DNA of 64,000 nt from Anaeramoeba flamelloides. Lineage: Eukaryota; Metamonada; Anaeramoebidae. Within the stretch, counting starts at the first letter, position 1; the number at the start of each line of letters is the position of its first letter. A program made the translations under genes and the position numbers. The stretch is from contig JANTQA010000070.1 in NCBI GenBank assembly GCA_027625915.1, forward strand, positions 9,181,001 to 9,245,000, in the 5' to 3' direction. This document shows, piece by piece, positions 35,523-48,395 of the stretch. The notes beneath the pieces were generated by a model. That model was given only the letters and a program-made list of their open reading frames with translations, ran no database searches and was not told the origin of the DNA.

Positions 35523-37155
35523 TTCAAAAAAAAAAAAAAATATCCTAATTAGATTCAGTAATTAAAATGGTTAAAAGGTATAACTATCTTCACTGTTTAG
35601 ACTTTAAAAATTCCTCGGAATTAACAAGATATTAAATATTTTACAGTTGTAGATACACATTTTATTTCAGAAATTGAACATTTTCAATTCATGATATCAA
35701 ATAACCCCGGTCCTTCAAAATTTTCAATTTTTATTCAGAATCATTTTTTCTAATTTAAAAGTTTTTTTATTGCTCTCTTTTCATTTTTTTCTTATTTAAT
35801 TTATTATTATTTGTATTTAGAATGAAGAAAATGTCTAATTTTATTAAATTTTTCCAACTTTTTTTATTTTTTTTGATATAGATAAATTTGTACAATATCA
35901 CAAGTATTAAATAATCTAAATAATATTCCCTATCCCCCATATTAATAAAAAAATATTGGTGAGGTAAAACGTTAAAAAACAACAGTTTAAATTCTAATTT
36001 ATCTTTGCTATCTACAATTATCAATATATTAATTAACTCTGGTAATAAATATAACAAATAGTAAAACTATTATGAAAAAAATCAAAAAAAAATTAACAAA
36101 TAGAAATTTACCAAGTACAAAAATAACCTTTAAAAAGAAATATTATACACCCCTTTAATAACAATTTTTTTTTCGTAAAAATTTCACGTCGCTAAACCAT
36201 TTATTTATCTTTATTATCTATGAATTGACATTGAATTGCGAATTATCATATCAAGTTTATTTAAAAATGCATAATTTATTTTCTCAAAAAATAGATAAAA
36301 AATAACAATAATAAAAATTGTAAAAGAAAATCAACTATTAAATGTGTCAATTATATTATAATATAATTTTTCAAACCCCAGGGAATATAAACTTCATATA
36401 CACCTTAAGACTATTATAAACTAAAAAAAAAACAAAATAATTCTTGTGAAATGATTATGAACAACTTATAAAAATTATTTCACTAACATAATTAAAGAAG
36501 TAAATAATATCAATATTTATTATATAACGACCAGATAACAAATAAAAACTGTGCATGTTTTTTTTTCTTGTACCGATATAGTATCTAATATATTATTCGA
36601 AAAATACCTCAGATTAAATCCATTTTTAAGGTCAAACTCTTGATATTCTGAGTTAAAATGTAAATAATAAATCAGGTATGTTTTCATTTTTTTGTAATTT
36701 TTACAATTTTTGTCAGATCTTTTTTCAGACTTTTTTTATTATAAAAAATTTTCTTCAAAAATTAACTCTATTTATTGTGGAAAAAATTCATATTAAGTCA
36801 TTTATTTGAAAAAAATTTTTTTTAATAATAGAACTTTAAGAAAAGTCTATTTTATTGTTAATTATTTTTTATTTTTTTTTTTTATAACATGAACTATATT
36901 AGCCTTATATACAAAATAACGGTGGCTTTCATTCCGCAAAACACAATTTAAATAATTCAAGGCACATTATTTTATCAAGATTTATTTATACTTTCAAATT
37001 AAATCATTTATTCTTTTTCATAAAATTATTCCACCCATTACATAAATACAATGTTGAAAAATAACAAAATAAAGAGTATGAAAGTATGGACTACATTCCC
37101 TTTCCTCAAATTTAAACATAGAAATATAGGAAGATATCAAAAGAAAATGAAGTTA

Positions 37156-37976
37156 CTGTCAAATCTAAAACCCGGAAATTTCTGAAACCTAGTAATTCCA
37201 TTTTTCTGATCAATTGTAAATATTAGTAAAAAGTCAAAAATATACTCCCATTTTACAGACAAATAACCCAATTACCCAGCAACTTATAATCGTTCCAATT
37301 GTGGTATTGGTTAAATATTCTGAATCCATCATTTTTAACTCTTTGATAAATTCAGAAATCAAAAAAATCCAAAATTTGTAAAATTAATTGAGAACATTAG
37401 TGAAAATAAAAATCAAATTTATTGCGATTTTTCCTTTAGATAAATTCTAAATTTATTAGGAATCATCTTTATAAGAATTATTTTGTTATTTCATTTATGA
37501 AATAAGAGTTTTATTTACTTTATATCTTTCTTTTCATAATTTTTTCAAAATTTTAAATTTCGATTGGGAACCTTAGAGGATTTATTTTTTGACAAAATGG
37601 TTTTCATAATTTTATGTAAATTTACAATAATCAAACACCTCTCTCAAATTCAAATTCTTTCAAATATTTTAAAAGTATGAAAATGTTTTTTATTTCAAAA
37701 TTTAAAATCAAAAGTGGATTTTCATATTCACTAATGTTCTCAATTAATTTTACAAATTTTGGATTTTTTTGATTTCTGAATTCACCAAAGAGTTAAAAAT
37801 GATGGATTCAGAATATTTAACCAATACCACAATTGGAAAGATTATAAGTTGCTGGGTAATTGGGTTATTTGTCTGTAAAATGGGAGTATATTTTTGACTT
37901 TTTACTAATATTTAAAATTGATCAGAAAAATGAAATTCCAGGGTTTCAGAAATTTCCGGGTTTTAGATTTGACTGT
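37156..37976. mobile_element. Hairpin element, about 821 bp, copy 1
   Basis: Nearly the whole element is one inverted repeat. TTACTGTCAAATCTAAAACC at the left pairs with GGTTTTAGATTTGACTGTTA (shared with slight changes) at the right. Both arms carry AAAAAGTCAAAAATATACTCCC, ATAACCCAATTACCCAGCAA and AATTGTGGTATTGG in opposite orientation, about 390-400 bp each, around a short loop near 37500-37600. It is flanked by TA. The second copy is at 39840-40653. No open frame. Confidence 0.9.
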
Positions 37977-38005
37977 TATTAGGGATTCTTTTTTAATTTT
38001 CAGAG

Positions 38006-38172
38006 TACTGGTCTTTGAATCTTAATTGGGAAAAATTTTCTCTTCATTTTCAATATCCTTTTTCAAACAAACATACAAATTACAACCTACTTATCTGTAA
38101 ACTCTGTTTACCAAAGAACAATTTGGAAAAATAAGTGAAAATTTTGTTCCATTTAGAATTCAAACAACAGTA
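38006..38172. mobile_element. MITE, second copy of the family inserted in the LRR-BTB gene
   Basis: TACTGGTCTTTGAATCTTAA at the left and TTCAAACAACAGTA at the right, with CCTTTTTCAAACAAACATAC and ACTCTGTTTACC inside, align throughout with 20254-20418. TA at both ends. It sits only about 30 bp from the hairpin element. Confidence 0.85.
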
Positions 38173-38845
38173 TAACAACAAAATAAAATTAAACAACAAA
38201 ATTTCACTCTAGAGTTTGTTTAACTGTTCTCGAAATCTAACACCACTGTTGTTCCTATAAATTGAATTCTAAAATATTAGACATCATTATTAAGTTTATT
38301 TTCACTTTATTGTTTTCTAATTTTGAATAAAATCGTTACAACTTTTTATAAATAAATTTTTTTTTTGTCAAATCGAAATGGGTAAAGTTGTGACTTTGTT
38401 TTGATCTCCATTTTCAAACCTTTTCTTTTTGAATTCAGTCTACTATTTGTTGTCAAAAATAGAACAGAATTTCCCTTCAGCTTTCTCAAAAAGTGTTAAT
38501 TTTCTAATTTTTTCATTGCATTAAGAAACTTAGTCAGTTTAGACCATTAGATTTCTTGTTTAGAATTGGGTGTGTTAGTGTTTTCTATTAATTCTTGGAA
38601 TTTGGATTTTTTTAGAAAGCTGAATTATAATTTGGATCTTTTTATTTTGCTAGTTCTTCCATTCAATCGAGATGTGAAATCTTTAAAGGATTTCTTAAGC
38701 AAAATTTCTCAAGAAATAACACAATTCTATTTCTTTATCAGTTAAAATTGCACCAGTTAATGGTTATTCGAATAATTTCAAAGTAAGAATTTGTAAAAAG
38801 ATCATTTTTTTATAATTAAATTTTGCTTATTAGCCGTGAAATAAA

Positions 38846-41800
38846 ATGGGTAATTCTCCAACTCTGATCCCAAATTATTTTTAACAAAAAAACCCACCCT
38901 TTTAATTTGACTTTCTTAATTTTAAAATCTACCAACATAAAACAAAAGGTAATAAAAAAACAAAAAAAAAAAAAAAAAAACTTGAAAGAGATCGTGAAAT
39001 TAATGACGAACTTGATCGTGAAAAAGAAGAAATGGAACAAGAAATTAAATTACTAGTATTAGGTATGAGAACCTTCAATTATTTTGCACTCTTAATACCC
39101 ATCCTACCACTTCAATTATTTAACAACAAAATCTTTTTGTTATTTTTTATTTTTATTTTATTTTTTTTTTTTTTTTCCTCTTTCAAACATTGGTGTTGTT
39201 TTACCTTTCAATATTTTCCAAATCAAAAAGGAACCGGTGACTCGGGAAAAACAACTTTTATTAAGCAAATTCAGATCCTTTACAAAGAAGGATTCACTGA
39301 AAATGATAAAAAATTATACAGAAACGTTATTCGAAATAATTTACTCTCCCACGCCAAAATTCTTGTTAACGCATGTAGAAATTTGGACATTCCTCTTGAG
39401 TCATCAAATGAAGTAAGTTTTTTTTTTTTTTATTTTTTTTTTTTTTGGGTGTGTTTATGAAATATTTTTTTCTTTTTTCAATTAAATTCACTTCCTATTT
39501 TTGTTACAGTTTGACAATTTTTGAGCAATGCAAAGAGAAACAAACTTTACCAAAACAAAGTTTTTAAAGACCCATCTTTGTAAAATTCATTTTTTTTTCG
39601 ACTTTTTTTGCAAAATTTTGAATTTTTTTTTATGATTTAAGAACAAAAAATTATTAATCAACCTTTGTCTTTTTATTGTTTTTTGAATTATGACACAAAA
39701 ACATTTGCCTCTCCAAATACAGGGGTTTTGTTGGATTGAAAAATTGGATGGATAACGAACAGGATATTTGCAAAAAATTAAAAAAATAGTCTTTTTGATC
39801 AAGAAAAAATTAGAAAAATAAATTTTTTTTTTTGTTTTACAGTCAAATCTAAAACCTGGAAATTTCTAAAAACCTGGAAATTTCCATTTTTCAGATCAAT
39901 TGAAAATATCGGTAAAAAGTCAAAAATATACCCCCATTTGACAGATAAATATATAAATTATTGAGCAACCATTATCCTTTCTAATTGGGATATTGATTAA
40001 ATATTCTAAATTTATCAATTTTTAACTCTTGAGTAAATGTAGAAATCAAAAGAATCACAAATTTTTAAAATTAATTGATAAACTATTACCAAAAACGAAA
40101 ATCTAATTTTGATATTAAATTTTAAAATAAGAATCATTTTTATCATTTAGAAAATATTTGAAAGAATTTGAATTTGAGAGAGGTATTTGGTTATTGTGAA
40201 TTTACATGAAATTTTGAAAAACATTTTGTAAAAAAATAAATCCTCTAAGGTTACCAAATTTAAATGTAAAATTTTGAAATATTATTTAAAGAAAAGATCT
40301 AAAGTAAATAAAACTCTTATTTCATAAATGTAAAAACAAAACAATTCTCATAGTAGATGTTTTCTAATCAATTTAGAATTTATCTAAAGGAAAAATCGCA
40401 ATAAATTGTATTTTCAGCTTTTAAGTAATTTTCTCAATTAATTTTACAGACGTAGAATTTTTTTAATTTCTATATTTACCCAAGAGTTAAAATTCGATAA
40501 ATTTAGAATATTTAATCAATATCCCGATTAGAAAGGGAAATGGTCGCTCAATAATTTATATATTTATCTGTCACATGGGAGTATATTTTTGACTTTTTAC
40601 TGATATTTTCAATTGATCTGAAAAATGGGATTTCCAGGTTTTAGGTTTGACAGTAATTAGTTATTTTGTAAAAGAGATTCTTTTTTATTATTTACTTTTC
40701 TTGGGTTATTCATCACTTTTTGCATATGTGCATTTCAAAGAAATGTTTTTTAAAAAAATTTTTTAAATAATAAATTGTTTTCTTTTTCAAAAATTTTTTA
40801 TTCTCAATTGAAACCTAATAGACCATTTTCACGAGAAAACGGTGGTTTTGAAAATAAGCCATATTCTCACAAAAATGGATCACTAATAATACAACCCATA
40901 ATATAATAACAATCTTATTCCCTAAGGACACAATTATCTCCTAAATAAAATCATTTTTTTCACATCTTTTAATTTTATTTTTGATTTGAAATCCGAGCTT
41001 TTGAAAAAACAAAAGTACAAGAAAAAAATATATATATATATATTTTTGAGTTTGAAGGGTTTCTTTTCAATGATTTAAGGAAATCGAACTAAAGACTTAA
41101 ATCTACAACTTCATGGATGCTTTTTTTAAATCCTTAAAAAACATTGCAATAAATACAAGTTATTAAAAACACAAAAAAAGCAACTGAACAGAATAATATA
41201 TATTGTTGTTTCAATTTCAAATGATTATTCATCACATTTAAATCAACTTGTTATTTAAATTACAATTCTTCTATTTACAGAATATTATTTCTTTCATTTT
41301 GTTACTAACTTCTCTGAAAACAACCCAAAAACTAAAAAGACGACACAGATTATAATTGCTTCCATTTCTTACTTGATTATTATTGTTTAATATTTGAAAA
41401 CAATCAATAAGAAATTAAATTGAGTTTTGCTTAGATTTTCAAAAAAGTTATTTTACTCTACAAATGAAATAATTACTAACCCAAAACTCAAAACCGAATA
41501 ATCGTGATAGCAAAAAATTTTTTTGAGTTTACATTTTACTGAAAAAGGGCTTATATCATCATTGTTTAAATATAAATTGAATACTTATCACGATTTCTAA
41601 TTTGGATTTTCGTGAATAGTTTTTAAATGAGTATATTTGGATTGGATCAATTTGATTAAATTTGAAATCAAATAATTAATAATAAATATTTTTAAACCAA
41701 ACCAATTGAATTGCTGATTAAAAATATTCAAATATGAATAGAATTTAATATTTCTACAAATCCCATAGATCAAAAAATTTCTTGAAAATAATTTTTAAAA

Positions 41801-44800
41801 CGTTTAAAATTATAAAGTAACTACATACACCGGTATTGAATCATACCATTTCAATAAACATAATATTAAATGAAGAGATACCTTGCATAATTCATATTCA
41901 CTAGTGTAAATATGAATGTTGTAAAGCAATAGAGTTTTTACACTTGTGTTATAATAAAAATATTAAAGATTAAAAGTCCAATATTTTTTTTTTTTTTTTT
42001 TTGATTTTTCATGTTATTTTTGTTTCTTGAATTTATCTTAACATTTTTGAAATAAATTTTCTAAAAAAAGTGCTTTTCTTTCGTATTAAATTCTAAAAAT
42101 TTTGATATATTTTTTATTTTTAATCTTTTTTTTTTATTAAATTATATCATTTAATTTTTTTGTAAATATCAATTACAATATAACTTTCAATCATTAAATC
42201 CATCATTATCTTGTTCTATGTATTATTATTAGGAAATTGCTGAAGAAATCATTGAAATCCCAGAAGTCAAAAATGGCAAAATTGAAGTTGAGCAATATGA
42301 AATGATTCAAGCACTTTGGAGCGATAGCGCACTTAAACACGCATATGAAAGAAGATCAGAATTTCAATTACCCGATACAGCGGATTAGTAACTTACCTTC
42401 CTTTTCTTTTTTCTTTTTTCCTTTTCCTTTTCTTTTTCTTTTTTACTTTTCCCTTTCTTTTTCTTTTTTCTTTTTTCTTTTTTCCTTTTCTTTTTCTTTT
42501 TTATTTTTTCAATTTCTTTTTATGGTGTTTATTTATTAGTTAAACCTTTTCAAAATAAAATACTTTGCAAAAATTAAGAAAATCTTTTCAAAAAATTTAT
42601 GAGTTTCATTTTGAATAATTTATAATTTATAATATTAATATTGATTAAAATTTTGATTATCAAATACACTTATTTACTCGTAATTAAACAATAGATAACT
42701 ATTTATTTTTAAAAAAAAAAAAATCATTATAAATTATTAAAATTGTGATGAAAAAAAAAAATTAAAATGATACATAAATTATAAAGAGATTTTTGCACAA
42801 CATAAAACATTACTTTCTAAAGAAATTTTTAAAATAATTTTTTTACACATTTGGTGTTTTTTTTTGTCAAAATCTACCAATTTTTTTTGTCCCCACCTTT
42901 TTGCTTCACCTTTTTTTTTTCGAAGATTTTTAAAAGTCTTTAAAAATTGAATGGATTCTTAAATAAGTGAGCATTATTGTTGCGTAATTTATTTTATTTT
43001 GGCAATTTAGCTAATTATTATTATTTTTTTATAATATTAATATGAGAAATTATTCTTTATTTTAATAACTTTATTTTCCATGAATTGGATTTTATTAAAA
43101 TCAACACTCATTAAAACAATTCAATTCATTACTAATCTAAACTTTTCAAATATAGCTATTTAGATGACGTGGAAAGAATTATGGATGATGAATTTACTCC
43201 AAATACACGAGATATTTTAAATTGTAGAATACCAACTTCTGGGGTTAGGTTATTAAATTTCAATATTGATGGGATCCCATGGAGGTAAATATTTTTCAAA
43301 TTCGTGATATTATAATATTTTTTTTTAATCACCACTTTTATACACTATTAACCTTTGAGAATTTGTTTTATCAATTTTGCACTTTTAAAATACTTTAGTT
43401 TTTCGATTCGATCTCAGATATTATTTAACAACATTTAAATGAATATTAAAATACACAAAATTAAAATTTGTATATATTATAATTCGATTTTTCCCCTTGA
43501 TTAATAATAACCATTTGGGAAAAAAAGCGAAACAAGCTTTTTAATTGGGAACATTAATAGAAACTGAAAATGAAAATAAGATCTATTAATAAAAGAAAAA
43601 ATAAATGATTTAAAGACAAAATGGAGGATTCAACACAATAACAGTTTTTTTAAATACTATCTTTTGGTTTATGGATTTTTCTTTGATTGAATTATTATTA
43701 AAAATTTGTTGAAAAATTCGACTTTTTTTGAGATCTCCAAAATCACACTAATTGAATTTTGATAATCAAGGAGATTTAAATTGTGTTTGTTGGCTTGATT
43801 GAAAATAATATAATGAATTATTATTTGAAGTTAATTGGTTTCTTCTTTTTATTGTTTTTACTTTTTGTTTTCAGTTCTATTAAGGTTCCCTATTAAAAAC
43901 CGTGTTTCCCTATTTTTCCCTGTTTCCCTTTTTTTTCCGAACGATAATAGAAAATTTTATAGATGATAATCTAATAACACTAGATATTTATTTTGTATTC
44001 TTTTTACAATTTGTTAATAAGAATTTTGAACTTAAATTTTAATTATTTTTTTTTTTCAAAATTTAATAAAGATGGTAGTTATAATAAAAATTTAAGAATT
44101 CGGGAAGTGCCGTAGAGTGCCTAGCTTTTCCAGAATTCAAAGGAATAGAGAAAAATCTTTGATTTTACTCAATTCTTTTGAATTCTGGAAAAGCTCGGCA
44201 GTTTTTTTTACTTTTTGAAATAAACCGAAAATTTAAATAATTTTCTGTTTATTTCAAAAATTAAAAAAAAACCTAACGGCCAACAAGAGGGATTAACAAC
44301 TCCTCCGTTAAAAAATAAAAAAAAAAAAAAAAGATGGTAGTTTTAATAATATAGTTTCGTGAAATAGTAATAATCTGAGAATAATTTTTAAAACTTGGTT
44401 TTTTACAAAAATAATCCCTTCATGCAATATTTGTCTGTTTTTTTCAAATTTAAAATTTCCTTTTAATAGGTGGTACTTCTGTAATCAAAAAAATACCCTT
44501 TTTTTTTTTTTATTTTTTTTTTATTTAAAAATTCATTTTTAAACTATATGAATTCTTTCTGTTCAATATTTGAAAAAAAAAATTATGTACTGAAAGGTTA
44601 TTAAAATTTAATTTGTTTTTTTCGAAAGATAAAAGAGTTTTATCTCTGAATTTAAATCGATTCTTCTTGGTCTTCCAAAAAAAATTGACATTTAATTTTC
44701 TTTTTAAGAATAAATAAAAAATAAATCCAAGAAAAATTTCATTTCAGATACCCTAAAAAAATATTGTATTTTGTGATTTTATTTTATATCAACATTTTAC

Positions 44801-46239
44801 GTTAAAATATTTTCTTAACAAAGGTAAACAAAATATATTGTTTTAAGTCGAAATTTTAATCCATTATAATATATATATATATATATTCGTTCTTATAACA
44901 AAACACCCATTTTCTTTATCAACAAAACACAATTCATCATTATAACTAAACCATTTTCCAATCAAAGGGGACTAGTTATGGGGAGTGAATTATATGTGTT
45001 TAAAGGGTTTGAATGGGAATTAGAAGAAAAAATTTATTTAGTAAATTTCAAAATTGAAATCATTTTTTCACATTTTTGTTTTCTTTTTTGATTTTTTTTT
45101 GATGAGTAATTCATTTTTAATTTTTTTTTTTATATTGCAAGATCTATATAGTCACTTTGATAAAAAAGTATAATTTTAATATTACTGAAAATGTGAAAAT
45201 GAATGTAGAGAAATCAATATTTATTTCTATTGAAATTTTATTTGGATCTTCAATTGAAGATCAAAATGAACCTTGTTGTTTTTTTTTAATTGTTTTACTT
45301 GGAATTTTGGGTTTTTTAATTTTTAACAAAATCTAATTGATTTTTGAGTTTTATTCCATATGGATATCAAACTATCTTTTGAAATGAATTATTCTACCTA
45401 TTAATTATTTGTCCTTCAAAGGTCAATTATATAAAAAATAATTGATATTTGAAAAAAAGGTTTTTTTTTGGATACACCTTTGACTGAAACAAAGTTTATC
45501 TTAAAAATATTGCTTTCTCAATAAATTTCTTGTTTTGTTCTTAAATTTAATTTATAGAGTTGTTGATGTTGGCGGACAACGATCTGAACGTAGAAAATGG
45601 ATCCATCAATTTGATAATGTTACAACCTTAATTTATGTAAATACATTTTTAAAAAAGCGTTTTTTCTCTTTATTTTTATATTTCAATCGTTATTAATTTA
45701 TTATTCTTAAATATTTTAAAAAACTTTAATATTTATAATTAACTTGAATTTTTCTCATTTATTTACTTTTATCTTTATTTATTTTTTTTCTTTTTCTTTA
45801 TATTTCTATTTATTTTGTTTCTTTTTCTTTTATTTGTTCAAAAAAGGTTGTTGCCGTTAGCGAATATAATCAAAAACTATATGAAAAAGATGGTATTAAT
45901 AGGTTAGATGAGAGTTTAGTATTATTTACAAAAACAATAAATAACAAATTTTTTAAAAAAAAAAATTGTGTCATTTTATTTAACAAATATGATCTTTTTT
46001 CAGAAAAAATTAAAATACAAGATTTGAAAGTTTGTTTCCCAAAATACAAAGGTGGCAAAAATGTTGAAAAGGCATCAAAATATATTAAAAACGTGTTTTA
46101 TAAAGCTGGGAAAAACCGAAAAAGAAGATTATACCATCAATTTACTGTTGGTACCCAAACTTCAGATATTGAAAAGGTTTTTGAAATTGTTGACAAAGCA
46201 GTTGCAAACGAAATTAAAAAATTGGGTGGAAGACTTTAA
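38846..46239 (+). CDS. Heterotrimeric G-protein alpha subunit, 7 exons, 351 aa
   Basis: Exons: 38846-38849, 38949-39062, 39231-39412, 42233-42387, 43156-43284, 45558-45636, 45847-46239; every junction is GT...AG and phases agree. The product starts MGNKKTKK, so Gly2 can be myristoylated. Motifs by residue: G1 GTGDSGKTT 40-48 (canonical GAGESGKST); switch [10 protein letters not shown] with Arg176 and Thr179; switch [14 protein letters not shown] with Gln202; G4 NKYD 267-270; G5 TVGTQT 321-326 (canonical TCATDT). Helical domain spans about 60-170. Arg and Gln needed for GTP hydrolysis are present. There is no Cys3 for palmitoylation and no Cys four from the end (tail EIKKLGGRL), so no pertussis-toxin site. 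Introns are 99, 168, 2820, 768, 2273 and 210 bp; the third and fifth carry mobile elements. The 4-base coding first exon is the least certain part: it rests on ATGG plus the acceptor AAAAG at 38944-38948. Confidence 0.93.
39840..40653. mobile_element. Hairpin element, 814 bp, copy 2 (in G-alpha intron 3)
   Basis: Begins CAGTCAAATCTAAAACCTGG and ends CCAGGTTTTAGGTTTGACAG, with TA duplicated outside (39838-39839 and 40654-40655). Arms pair along about 380 bp, sharing AAAAAGTCAAAAATATAC and CAGATAAATATATAAATTAT with their complements. It is the same family as 37156-37976, clearly diverged from it. It lies wholly in the 2.8 kb third intron and would form a long hairpin in the pre-mRNA. Confidence 0.9.
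44088..44330 (+). mobile_element. Short retroposon, copy d (in G-alpha intron 5)
   Basis: A 20 bp duplication, AAAGATGGTAGTTATAATAA (44068-44087) and the same with one change (44330-44349), brackets about 243 bp that ends in a long A tail. The body has GTGCCGTAGAGTGCCTAG, an internal hairpin (CTTTTCCAGAATTCAAAG against TTTGAATTCTGGAAAAG) and the 3' block AACAAGAGGGATTAACAAC before the tail. It is the same family as the inserts near 1.0 and 2.1 kb. It has no coding frame. Confidence 0.75.
44985..45300 (+). repeat. Dispersed repeat family D, copy 1
   Basis: The run TTTAAAGGGTTTGAATG, AAATTGAAATCATTTTTTC, GATCTATATAGTCACTTTGA and ATGTAGAGAAATC, then GAAATTTTATTTGGATCTTC, recurs at 49195-49510 (same strand) and 57100-57400 (opposite strand) with the blocks in the same order. 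It is non-coding, and ends are not defined well enough to class it. Confidence 0.55.
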
Positions 46240-48278
46240 GTAGTGGAAAAATAATTTTTAGAAAAAATAAAAAAAAAAAAATATTTAATTATTGTTTTCT
46301 TTCTTTCTTTCTGTTTATTTTTTTTTCTTACTTTTAAAATATACGTTGAAAAATTATCGATCTTTTTTTTCGAAAATAATATTAATTGTTTTTCATTCAA
46401 TCGAATTATTATTTTTTTTTTCAATTTGTAACAACATCTTTAATTATTTAACTATACATGGATAATATTTTTAACTTTTATCAAATCAAATTCCAAATTT
46501 TTTATTTTTTATAAAATGTCTTTCGCTACAATTTTGGTATTTGTTATTTTTTCTAATTTCCAGTCATGGACACCAAAAATAATATTGACTCTTATGCGAA
46601 TATTAGAAATTGAAAGGGAAATGTTGATCAATAAACTAATATTGAAAAAAAATTCAAAGAGAATAAACAGAAAAATTTTTTGTTTACTTATTTTGTGAAA
46701 ACATAATTAAAAATCGATTGATTTGGAATTGAATGAAGATTTGATTATTGAAATTTGAATTGAACAAGGTTAAAAAAGTTTATGTCCTGCTTGCTTTTTG
46801 AGCATCAGAGATTGATACAAAATAGATTTATAATTGAAAAATGAAATTCATTGAAATAGTACAATTTTTCAAAAAAATAAGAAGGTATTAATTTTTTTTG
46901 GAATATTTTTTTTTAAAACAACCATTTAACAATTTTATTTTCTCAATGATAAACCATTATTTAGTTTAGATTAAGATCTGGAAAAAAGTATTTAATTCCT
47001 TTTTTTGAAGTGAAATTTTCTCTAAAAAAAAAAAATATAAAATAGACATCGGGGATTTGGTACTGATTTTCATTCAGGAGATTTAATTTTTGTGATTATT
47101 TATTATCAAGTAGTGTTTAAAAAATAGAAATACACTTCGGAAATAAAACTTTTTGTAACTTGAATGATTGGTAGTAGTTAGATTTTATCTATTTTTTTTG
47201 GTTGAAGTAAATGTAACAAAGAGAAATTTATTTCTCAACCAATAGAAAGAATATTTTAATTTCAATTTTGGTTTTAAAATTGTTTTTTTTTTTTGTGATT
47301 GAGTATATTTCATTGGGTATAGAAATAAATTAATTGTATTTTTTTCAGAAAAGAATAAAATTATTGTTCATTTTTCTTCAAAATAAAATGATTGCCTTAA
47401 TTTATTCAAATTCCCCAACAAATGTACTCTCCTTTGACTGATCTTTTTCTTTATTTTGATTTTAGTAACTAGAAAATAATAAAACATTGAAAAAATTTTC
47501 AATTTTCTCCAATTTTTAGCAAAAAAGTTTTGGAGGATTTGCTGAACCCAAATAGTGAATCAAGAGTTGATTTCAACTCTATTTTAATCAAATTTAGATG
47601 TTTATATTCATTAAAATAAATCATTTTTTTTTTTAAAAAAAACATTATCCCTGTATATGAAGGACTAGAATTCTTGATTTACAATAAATCAAGAGCTAAA
47701 GACATAACACAAATTTCAAAATTTAGGGATAACTTTATTATTATTATTATTTTCTTTTTTCATTTATCCTTTGTAAAATAAAATGATTACACTATATTTT
47801 TATTTATTAATCTATATCTGTTATAAACTCGAAAAATTTTAGTAAAATACATTATTATTCAAAAATAAAAAACAATTAAACAAATTTTTTTCTGATGAAA
47901 AATCTTCACCTATTTTTGAAATTTAGCTTAATGGTAAAAAATTTTATACAAAAGATACAATACAGACCCAAAGTTGAAGCCATTTTTTAAAAATATATAT
48001 TATCTGACTTCTCTCCCCACTAAGGCTACTTAATTTCAAAAACCATGGAACCCAGTTAATTAAAATCTTGAAAATTTTTGTTTGGATTGAAACTTTTTGA
48101 TAAAAACCCTTTTTAATTTGAAAACATACATGGATATTTATTTTTATTTATTTATTTATAGAAAGGAGTAATTAAAGTAAAATCATCAAATAAAAAAAAA
48201 AGAAAAGAAGAAAAACAATTAAAATATTAAAGTAAAAAATATTTATCATTTTTCATGACTAAATAGAAACTATCCACT

Positions 48279-48395
48279 GTCGTTAGGTTTTCCAGGATTT
48301 AAAAGAATTGAGTAAAATTCTTGATTTTAATAAATTCTTTCAAATTCTGGAAAACCTAGACATACCCCCTGAATAAACAAGAGGGGCAAAAATAT
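48279..48395 (+). repeat. Retroposon-related repeat, copy e
   Basis: CGTTAGGTTTTCCAGGATTT, AAAGAATTGAGTAAAATTCT and the inverted partner AAATTCTGGAAAACCTAG, followed by AAACAAGAGGGGC, match the hairpin and 3' block of the family at 44.1 kb. There is no A tail and no target duplication, so it is truncated. Confidence 0.5.

Larger units (their letters stand above)
32453..38845. other. Non-coding, repeat-rich stretch
   Basis: About 6.4 kb with no recognised gene. Elements found: MITEs at 34325-34519 and 35185-35380, a hairpin element at 37156-37976, and a MITE at 38006-38172. A patch of higher GC at about 32995-33075 stands out but was not identified. Confidence 0.55.
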
